A DNA stretch of 10,668 bases from a bacterium (GTDB lineage: Bacteria; Babelota; Babeliae; Babelales; GCA-2401785), in the NCBI GenBank assembly GCA_030629865.1, contig DAOVOC010000019.1, positions 1 through 10,668 on the forward strand, in the 5' to 3' direction. Below are positions 5,401 to 10,668 of this stretch, one piece after another. How positions within the stretch are numbered: the first letter of the stretch is position 1; every line of letters starts with the position of its first letter. The notes beneath the pieces were generated by a model that was not told the DNA's origin, ran no database searches, and was given only the letters and a program-made list of their open reading frames with translations. The translations under genes and the position numbers were made by a program.

Positions 5401-6799
5401 TACTCTTAAGGGTGATGTGCAAGTTTCGCCAGAAGAAAAGCTTCTTCGTGCTATTTTTGGAGAAAAATCGCGAGAAGTTAGAGACACTTCAGCGCGTGTC
5501 AAGCCTGGAATTTCGGGCACCGTTGTTGGGGTTAAGGTTTTTTCAAGAAGCGGTATTAGAAAAGATAAGCGATACAAAGATGTTGCGGCAAAAGAAGGCG
5601 CAAAGATAGAAGAAGATTTTGCTTATCAAATTGGTGTGCTCCGAGAAGCTCTTAAAGAAAAGATTTTTGGGCTTCTTAAAAAAGAGCCAAAAGTAATTCC
5701 TCCAACAAAAAAAGAACTGTCTGGGTTAGGTTTAACAGACCTTATTAAGCTTGGATCTAAAGGTGTAAAAGCCTTTAAAGAAAAGCTTTTAAAGCTTGGT
5801 GAAATGTTTGATGACCAGGTCAAGGTGTTAGGTGCGCTTCAGGTAGATCAAATTGCGCGTTTGCGTCGTGGTGATGAACTACCATCTGGTGTTATTAAAA
5901 TGGTAAGGGTTTACGTTCTAACAAAACGGTCACTTTCAGTTGGTGACAAAATGGCTGGTCGACATGGTAATAAAGGTGTTGTATCGACCATTGTAAACAA
6001 AGAAGATATGCCATATCTACCAGATGGACGTCCTGTCGATATCGTTCTTAATCCTCTTGGTGTTCCAGGTCGTATGAATATTGGGCAAATTCTTGAAACT
6101 GTCCTTGGAATGTCGTGTGAAGCTTTAAGTAAAGACTTTGCTGAAAAACTAGAAGAAGCTTCAGAAAAAAAGATTAAAAATGGTCTTGTAGAATTTTTTG
6201 GCATAGAATTTGTTGATCACATTGAAAAAGAAAAGGGAATTGAGGGTATTCGTGATTTGTCAAAACAAGTTGCAACCCAGGGGTTCTACGTTTCAACACC
6301 GGTATTTGATGGAGCAAAATTTGAAGATGATATTTGTCCTTTGCTTAAAAAGGCAGGTTTGCCTGAGAGGGGTGTTTATGACCTCTATGATGGTCAAAGT
6401 GGTGAGAAGCTTTCGCAGCCTGTAACCGTTGGTATGATTTATATGATGAAGCTTAATCATATGGCGGATGATAAACTTCATGCTAGATCTGTTGGGCCGT
6501 ATTCTTTGATTACTCAGCAACCACTTGGTGGTAAGGCTCAATTTGGTGGACAAAGACTTGGTGAGATGGAGGTTTGGGCATTGTTTGCTTATGGTGCAGC
6601 GTATACCTTGCAAGAGATGCTTACCATTAAATCTGATGATGTTAATGGTCGTTCTAAGGCGTATGAAGCAATAGTTCATGGTGATGCCGTTCCTGCGCCA
6701 GGGCTTCCCGAATCGTTCAATGTGCTTGTGAAAGAACTACAGAGCCTTGGGCTCCAAGTTGATCTCTTTAAGGCCAGTGAGGAGCAGCTTCATGGATGA
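2498..6799 (+). CDS. rpoB: DNA-directed RNA polymerase subunit beta, with cysteine-rich insertion
   Basis: A 1433-residue beta subunit (E. coli 1342). Beta forms one pincer of the polymerase and part of the active site and rifampicin pocket. Landmarks: N-terminal R-V-V-V-S-Q-I-H-R-A-P-G (219-230); Rif cluster I (588-611), with Gln591, Asp594, His604 and Ser609 matching E. coli Q513, D516, H526, S531; the P-D-G-Q-N-I-G-L-I loop (from 642); E894-D895 in G-Y-N-F-E-D, matching E813/D814; G-D-K-M-A-G-R-H-G-N-K-G with Lys1151 and Lys1159, matching K1065 and K1073; and the C-terminal S-Y-S-L-I-T-Q-Q-P-L-G-G-K-A-Q-F-G-G-Q-R clamp-contact region. The middle part corresponding to E. coli SI1 is present. 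Oddities: a net 58-residue insertion with eight cysteines near 81-140, about 13 extra residues near 194-207, and substitutions in otherwise near-invariant motifs. The frame is intact throughout. The stop overlaps the rpoC start by 8 nt. Confidence 0.98.
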   Translation: MSGLRASNGIQRKSFGKIEEVVSLPDLIEVQSKSFNDFVQLDFLPSERDNIGLEKVFRDVFPIEHGDRVSLEYAGYELGIWECVCGALSGIASRYSWECKACKSSGVGRLGKGGECPKCKKTVSYIRCKKCHSRVAIKPATTVDACRYAGKTYSMPLKVRLQLLSWDVSADGGEKVVRDIREQDVFFCDLPVMIDAYEDDNGAIRLGSHGTFLINGVDRVVVSQIHRAPGALFALGRKTRDYRGRPSPTARIIPARGAWLDFEFDQNDVLYVKVDKRKKILATTFLQSLGIFRDELLSQFYSFETVHCYNGVFFLPLDESLLGHRIEVGALPEKLEKQFPVGSKITEEILKKLKKSKISGLTVRKNSLVNRYSAGQFIDNSTGEVLLEAGDVITGELLDCFEALESVKISVIQSSDYLFQPSIAITLSNDSADTYEKAVREVYCRLRPGDIPSFKIMVDHINNLFFSSRLYDLTEVGRLRVNRKLGLSTAGDFTTLTREDIIEVVKYLICLKERGEGDLDDIDHLGNRCVRLVGELLKNQLYAGFSRVEKIVRERFRLQENNAALMPYDFINVKPLVAVLGSFFGTGQLSQFMDQTNPLSEMAHKRRLSALGPGGITRERATLDVRDVHPSHYGRICPIETPDGQNIGLISSLATYAHVNALGFIETTYRPVKNGIVGDEIVKLDAFEEMGKSIAQATAPVDKNNKLKGPIVAARKDGSIVKVAPEEIDYVDASPRQLVSVATALIPFLENDDANRALMGSNMQRQAVPLIIPSPPIVGTGVEREVGSAESSVVIARNAGTVKYISADKIIISLSGDGKTEEEWMAHPVDVYKLKKFSRSSHNTWVHYAPIVKNGQYVERGQVLSNGASVINGELALGNNILVAFMPWHGYNFEDAVVVSRRLVEDDVYTSVRVEEFVVEARDTKLGAEEITADIPNVSERELASLDEDGLIKVGARVAPGDILVGKVTLKGDVQVSPEEKLLRAIFGEKSREVRDTSARVKPGISGTVVGVKVFSRSGIRKDKRYKDVAAKEGAKIEEDFAYQIGVLREALKEKIFGLLKKEPKVIPPTKKELSGLGLTDLIKLGSKGVKAFKEKLLKLGEMFDDQVKVLGALQVDQIARLRRGDELPSGVIKMVRVYVLTKRSLSVGDKMAGRHGNKGVVSTIVNKEDMPYLPDGRPVDIVLNPLGVPGRMNIGQILETVLGMSCEALSKDFAEKLEEASEKKIKNGLVEFFGIEFVDHIEKEKGIEGIRDLSKQVATQGFYVSTPVFDGAKFEDDICPLLKKAGLPERGVYDLYDGQSGEKLSQPVTVGMIYMMKLNHMADDKLHARSVGPYSLITQQPLGGKAQFGGQRLGEMEVWALFAYGAAYTLQEMLTIKSDDVNGRSKAYEAIVHGDAVPAPGLPESFNVLVKELQSLGLQVDLFKASEEQLHG
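2738..2917 (+). other. Putative two-zinc insertion in the beta protrusion
   Basis: Residues about 81-140 of beta have no counterpart in E. coli beta. There, G76 and C85 are separated by 8 residues; here the matching G79 and C146 are separated by 66. The insert has cysteines at 83, 85, 99, 102, 116, 119, 128 and 131, i.e. CxC, then 13 residues, CxxC, then 13 residues, CPKC, then 8 residues, CKKC. This is the arrangement of two four-cysteine zinc sites. It is Lys/Gly/Ser rich between the pairs. Flanking sequence on both sides aligns with ordinary beta and the base composition matches the rest of the gene, so it reads as a native domain insertion. Zinc binding and any function are inference. Confidence 0.75.
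4259..4330 (+). other. Rifampicin-resistance-determining region (cluster I) of beta
   Basis: Beta residues 588-611, running from Q-L-S-Q-F-M-D-Q to R-L-S-A-L. The contact residues Q513, F514, D516, H526, R529 and S531 (E. coli numbering) are all the sensitive type; differences from E. coli are Thr for N518, Met for I524, Ala for T525 and Leu for I530. With Arg219, Val222 and Gln224 (E. coli R143, V146, Q148) also retained, a rifampicin-sensitive pocket is predicted. Confidence 0.8.
6779..6784 (+). promoter_or_regulatory. rpoC ribosome binding site inside rpoB
   Basis: GAGGAG within the last rpoB codons, 7 nt before ATG 6792. It supports the overlapping start; the next in-frame ATG at 6804 would be 19 nt away from it. 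Confidence 0.65.
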
Positions 6800-9700
6800 T
6801 AGAATGTTAGAGCGGTTTAGAGAATATATAAACGTTGTTCAGTTTGATGCAATGCGTATTGGTATGGCATCAGCAGAAAAAATGCTTTCACTTTCATATG
6901 GTGAAGTGAAAAAAATTGAAACAATTAATTATAGAACGCTTAAGCCAGAACGCGATGGTCTTTTTTGTGCCCGTATTTTTGGGCCGCAAAAGGATTGGGA
7001 GTGTAATTGTGGTAAATACAAACGCATGAAGCACCGTGGTGTTACATGCGAAAAATGTGGTGTTGAAGTTATTCAGTCGCGTGTGCGCCGTGAACGTATG
7101 GGACATGTTAAACTTGTTTCTCCTGTTAGCCATATATGGTTTTTGAAGGGTGTTCCAAGTTTTTTAAGCATCATCCTTGAATCCACAGTCCGTGATTTAG
7201 AACGTATTATTTATTTTGATAGTTATGTTGTCCTTAATCAAGGTAGTTCGCCGTATTCTGTTAAGACGCTTTTGACCAGTCAGGAGCACGATGAATACGT
7301 TCATGCGAATATAGAAGATATTGATTTTCGAGCAGAAATGGGTGCTGAGGCAGTTAAAGAATTGCTTTCATCTATAGATCTTGCTTTTGAGATACGTAAA
7401 TTGGATGAAGAATATAAAAAGACTTCTTCTGTTGCGCAAAAACATAAAATCGCGCGTCGTTACAAAGTTCTTAAGGGATTGCTTGATGCGAACATGCGTC
7501 CTGAATGGATGATTATGGATATTCTTCCTGTAATTCCACCAGATTTAAGGCCTTTGGTTCCGCTTGAGGGTGGTCGTTTTGCAAGTTCTGATTTGAATGA
7601 TCTTTATCGTCGTGTTTTAAATAGAAATATTCGATTAAAGCGATTGATTGAACTTGAAGCTCCCGATGTCATTATAAAGAATGAAAAACGTATGCTTCAG
7701 GAATCTGTTGATGCGTTGATTGATAATGGTCGTCGTGGTCAACCAGTCCGGGGAACTAATAGGCGTCCGCTAAAATCATTGAGTGAGATGTTGCGCGGTA
7801 AACAAGGACGATTCCGCCAAAACCTTCTTGGTAAGCGTGTAGATTACTCTGGGCGATCCGTTATTGTGGTTGATCCAGAATTGAAAATTCACCAATGTGG
7901 TTTGCCAAAATTGATGGCACTGGAGCTGTTTAAACCATATGTTTACGTTGAGTTACAAAAGCGTGAACTTGCTGTGAATCTAAGAGTTGCTAAGCGCATG
8001 GTTGAAACCACGATTCCTGAAGTTTGGGATGCCCTTGAGGCGGTTGTAACAGATCGTCCAGTACTTTTAAACCGTGCTCCGACACTTCATAGACTCGGTT
8101 TTCAGGGGTTTTACCCCATTTTGGTTGAAGGTAAGGCTATTAAACTTCATCCACTTGTTTGTGGTGCATTTAATGCTGATTTTGATGGCGACCAGATGGC
8201 TGTTCATGTGCCTTTGAGTAAAAATGCACGGCTTGAAGCTGAAAATTTAATGCTAGCCAGCAAAAACATTATTTCTCCGGCACATGGCAATCCAGTTGCC
8301 GTTCCAAGTCAGGACATGGTTCTTGGGCTTTACTTTATGACTAAACGTCGTAAAGGTGTTCTTGGTGAAGGTATGGTTTTTTCTGGTGTTGAAGAACTTA
8401 TATATGCCTATCAACATGGCAAAGTTGACCTGCATGCTGGAGTGTCTCTTAGGCTTAGTGATGGTAGTATTGTAGAAACTACCGTAGGTCGCGTTATTCT
8501 TTATGAATCCTTGCCTAAGGGTGCTGACTTTTCATGGACAAATAAAGCCATGAAAAAGTGTGATCAACAAATTCTTGTTGCAAAAGTGTACAGGGCGTGT
8601 GGTGAGCAGCCTACTGTAGAAGCACTTGATAGAATTAAAAAGTTAGGTTTTTCAGCGGCAACCGTTGGTGGTGTTTCATTAGGGATCGATGATCTTGTAA
8701 TTCCTGATGAAAAAAAAGAGATTCTTGAAAGAAGTTCCAAAGAAGTTAAACAAATTGAAGAGCTTTATAAGAGTGGTTCCATTACTAATGGAGAGCGTTA
8801 TAACAAGGTAATTCAGGTTTGGGCTGGTGCAACTGAAGAGGTTGCTAATGCTATGATTTCGTCACTTGAAGTAGCAGATGCAGTAGCAAGTGAAAACAAA
8901 AACGGAAAAAACGAACATTTTAATCCTGTTTTTATGATGCTTGATTCTGGTGCACGTGGTAGTCGTCAGCAAATTCGCCAGTTAGGTGGTATGCGTGGTT
9001 TGATGGTTAATCCATCAGGTGAGATTATGGAAACGCCCGTTTTGGCTAATTTTAAAGAGGGCTTAAGTGCCTTTGAATATTTTACGTCTACTCACGGTGC
9101 ACGAAAAGGTCTTGCTGATACGGCTTTGAAAACTGCTGATGCTGGATATCTTACTAGACGTCTTGTTGATGTTGCGCAGGATGTTGTGGTGTCTGTTGAT
9201 GATTGTGAGTCGTTGGCATTTATAGAGCTTGGTGCTCTGGAAGAGGCTGGCAAAGTTATTGAATCTATCGAAGAGAGAGTCTTCGGACGAGTTGCAGTGG
9301 CAGATGTGCAAGATCCTGTTACAGGTGAATGTATTATTGAGAAGGGCAAGCATATCTTATGGGATGAGGTTGCTCGCTTGAGAGAGTCTGCTGTGGATCG
9401 CATTAAAGTGCGTTCTCCTCTGACCTGTCAGGCTCGCCGTGGAGTATGTGCTAAATGTTATGGCATTGATATGTCAACTAGTGAATCGGTTGATATTGGT
9501 CTAGCTGTTGGTGTTATTGCTGCGCAGTCTATTGGTGAACCTGGAACACAGCTTACTTTGCGTACATTTCATATTGGTGGTACTGCGAGTGGTCTTGTTG
9601 AAGAGAATTTTAGGCGTGCTCGGTCTACCGGTAAAGTTAGGTTTGATTTATTACGTATGGTTACAAATCAAGATGGTAAATTGGTTGTAATGAACCGTAA

Positions 9701-10668
9701 AGCTCGTTTGATTATTGTTGCTGATGATGGTAGGGAACTTGAAACCGTAGATCTAGAATACGGTAGCTTCTTGCTAGTTCAGGATGCCCAAGATGTTAAA
9801 AAAGGCGACCGGCTTGTTGAATGGAATCCATTCAAAGTTATTATGACTGAAAGAGGTGGTAAGGTTGAGTATGTTGATTTGATTGAAAATGTTACCTACA
9901 TGGAACAATTTGATGAAGCAACAGGTCAGTCTGAGAGAGTTATTCTGGAGCGTCGTGATGAAAGGCGTCAGCCTTGCTTAGCGGTTGTTGGGGATAGTGA
10001 AGAAGAGGTTGCTCGCTATTTCTTGCCAACAGGAGCACATATAGAGATAAGTCACGGCGATGCAGTGCTGCCTGGTCAAGTTTTAGCAAGTATTCCTCGA
10101 GCAGAAACAAAAGCAAAAGATATTACTGGTGGTCTTCCTCGTGTTGTTGAGCTTTTCGAAGCTCGTGCTCCCAAAGATCCGGCTGTTTTGAGTGATGTTG
10201 ATGGGCATGTCGAGTTCGGTGGTCTTCATCGTGGACAACGTCGTATTACGGTGACGTCCGAAGGGGGGGATGTCTATGAGTATAATGTGCCAAGAAGCAA
10301 AAATCTTAATGTAGAAGATGGAGAGCACGTATTAGCTGGTGATGAGCTTACATCGGGGTTTCCTAATGTACACGATATCTTGCGCATTCTTGGGCCTGAT
10401 GAATTGCAAAAATTTCTTGTTAAAGGAGTGCAATCGGTTTATACCACGCAAGGTGTGCACGTTCATGACAAGCACATAGAAATTATTGTTCGTCAGATGT
10501 TGCGTAAAGTGCGTATTGCAGATCCAGGAGCTACGAGTTTTATTGTCGGTGACAGGGTTGATAAAATACATTTGCAAGCTGTTAACAAAGTGATTGCTTC
10601 TGAAGGAAGTAAAGTCGCCATGGCTTTACCACTTTTAATGGGTATTACCAAGGCATCCTTAGGAACGG
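6792..10668 (+). CDS. rpoC: DNA-directed RNA polymerase subunit beta' (C terminus beyond the window)
   Basis: An open frame of 1292 whole codons to the window edge, with no stop; the last visible motif is G-I-T-K-A-S-L-G, so by comparison with E. coli (1407) roughly the last 80-100 residues are missing. Beta' holds the catalytic Mg: N-A-D-F-D-G-D at 461-467, with Asp463, 465 and 467. The N-terminal zinc-binding domain has Cys71, 73, 86 and 89; the second zinc site has Cys805, 879, 886 and 889. Clamp/switch sequence R-F-R-Q-N-L-L-G-K-R-V-D-Y-S-G-R-S-V and N-R-A-P-T-L-H-R are intact. The bridge helix lies at about 760-797, and the trigger loop starts T-Q-L-T-L-R-T-F-H (919-927; Leu where E. coli has Met932). 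An SI3-like insertion interrupts the trigger loop. ATG 6792 overlaps the rpoB stop in ATGGATGA and has GAGGAG upstream. The gene's distal neighbours (often rpsL, rpsG) are not visible. Confidence 0.98.
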   Translation, partial: MDDRMLERFREYINVVQFDAMRIGMASAEKMLSLSYGEVKKIETINYRTLKPERDGLFCARIFGPQKDWECNCGKYKRMKHRGVTCEKCGVEVIQSRVRRERMGHVKLVSPVSHIWFLKGVPSFLSIILESTVRDLERIIYFDSYVVLNQGSSPYSVKTLLTSQEHDEYVHANIEDIDFRAEMGAEAVKELLSSIDLAFEIRKLDEEYKKTSSVAQKHKIARRYKVLKGLLDANMRPEWMIMDILPVIPPDLRPLVPLEGGRFASSDLNDLYRRVLNRNIRLKRLIELEAPDVIIKNEKRMLQESVDALIDNGRRGQPVRGTNRRPLKSLSEMLRGKQGRFRQNLLGKRVDYSGRSVIVVDPELKIHQCGLPKLMALELFKPYVYVELQKRELAVNLRVAKRMVETTIPEVWDALEAVVTDRPVLLNRAPTLHRLGFQGFYPILVEGKAIKLHPLVCGAFNADFDGDQMAVHVPLSKNARLEAENLMLASKNIISPAHGNPVAVPSQDMVLGLYFMTKRRKGVLGEGMVFSGVEELIYAYQHGKVDLHAGVSLRLSDGSIVETTVGRVILYESLPKGADFSWTNKAMKKCDQQILVAKVYRACGEQPTVEALDRIKKLGFSAATVGGVSLGIDDLVIPDEKKEILERSSKEVKQIEELYKSGSITNGERYNKVIQVWAGATEEVANAMISSLEVADAVASENKNGKNEHFNPVFMMLDSGARGSRQQIRQLGGMRGLMVNPSGEIMETPVLANFKEGLSAFEYFTSTHGARKGLADTALKTADAGYLTRRLVDVAQDVVVSVDDCESLAFIELGALEEAGKVIESIEERVFGRVAVADVQDPVTGECIIEKGKHILWDEVARLRESAVDRIKVRSPLTCQARRGVCAKCYGIDMSTSESVDIGLAVGVIAAQSIGEPGTQLTLRTFHIGGTASGLVEENFRRARSTGKVRFDLLRMVTNQDGKLVVMNRKARLIIVADDGRELETVDLEYGSFLLVQDAQDVKKGDRLVEWNPFKVIMTERGGKVEYVDLIENVTYMEQFDEATGQSERVILERRDERRQPCLAVVGDSEEEVARYFLPTGAHIEISHGDAVLPGQVLASIPRAETKAKDITGGLPRVVELFEARAPKDPAVLSDVDGHVEFGGLHRGQRRITVTSEGGDVYEYNVPRSKNLNVEDGEHVLAGDELTSGFPNVHDILRILGPDELQKFLVKGVQSVYTTQGVHVHDKHIEIIVRQMLRKVRIADPGATSFIVGDRVDKIHLQAVNKVIASEGSKVAMALPLLMGITKASLGT
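9591..10100 (+). other. SI3-like insertion in the beta' trigger loop
   Basis: Beta' residues about 934-1103, between I-G-G-T-A-S and K-D-I-T-G-G-L-P-R-V. Recognisable matches to E. coli SI3 include G-K-L-V-V, V-E-W-N-P (E. coli V-A-N-W-D-P) and Y-F-L-P-T-G-A-H-I-E-I-S-H-G-D-A (E. coli Y-F-L-P-G-K-A). SI3 consists of tandem sandwich-barrel hybrid motifs and modulates trigger-loop folding and pausing. Its presence places the polymerase with diderm lineages. Exact boundaries are approximate. Confidence 0.8.

Noticed and set aside
6293..6679. A 128-codon open frame on the minus strand inside rpoB
   Set aside because: Antisense shadow of conserved beta sequence, low-complexity Ile/Asn/Arg-rich translation, no ribosome binding site.
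6804..6806. ATG 6804 as the rpoC start
   Set aside because: The GAGGAG at 6779-6784 is 7 nt from ATG 6792 and 19 nt from 6804; the only other purine run near it is a bare GGA.
9558..9560. Leu923 in beta' where E. coli has trigger-loop Met932
   Set aside because: Q-L-T-L-R-T-F-H is, as I recall, a normal variant in several phyla such as Bacteroidetes, so it does not imply altered catalysis.

Overview
The window is a highly conserved bacterial information-processing cluster, all on the + strand: the 3' end of nusG, then rplK (L11), rplA (L1), rplJ (L10), rplL (L7/L12), rpoB (RNA polymerase beta), and rpoC (beta'), which runs off the right edge. There are no RNA genes, mobile elements, CRISPR arrays or antisense genes that I can support. 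Gene order and the small gaps (34 nt or less to 151 nt, and one 8-nt overlap) suggest one co-transcribed unit, with possible internal punctuation in the rplL-rpoB gap.

Organism: a bacterium, moderately AT-rich, with G over C and T over A on the coding strand. The polymerase is of the diderm ('Gram-negative') type: beta has the middle insertion corresponding to E. coli SI1, and the beta' trigger loop carries an SI3-like insertion of about 170 residues. Firmicutes and Actinobacteria lack the latter. Several near-invariant positions are substituted (PDGQN for PEGPN in beta, Ser26 for Pro in L11, shortened sequence identity around ARIIPxRGxW). This points to a divergent, poorly sampled lineage; a candidate phylum such as Dependentiae/Babelota is only a guess and the phylum is not determined by anything I can read.

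Layout: 1-167 NusG KOW domain; 201-2346 four 50S stalk/L1-arm proteins; 2347-2497 a gap with three small potential hairpins; 2498-6799 rpoB; 6792-10668 rpoC (about 1292 codons, lacking the C-terminal part). NusG links polymerase pausing/termination to translation; L11, L10 and L12 form the GTPase-stalk base and stalk of the 50S subunit; L1 forms the opposite mobile arm and is a classic autoregulator; beta and beta' form the catalytic core of RNA polymerase.

The outstanding feature is in rpoB: compared with E. coli beta, about 58 extra residues sit in the protrusion (residues about 81-140). They carry eight cysteines in four pairs (CxC, CxxC, CxxC, CxxC), the layout of a two-zinc domain. Its first half begins W-E-C-x-C-G, the same string that opens the beta' N-terminal zinc-binding domain encoded further along in the same window. 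A second, shorter acidic insertion of about 13 residues lies nearby in beta.
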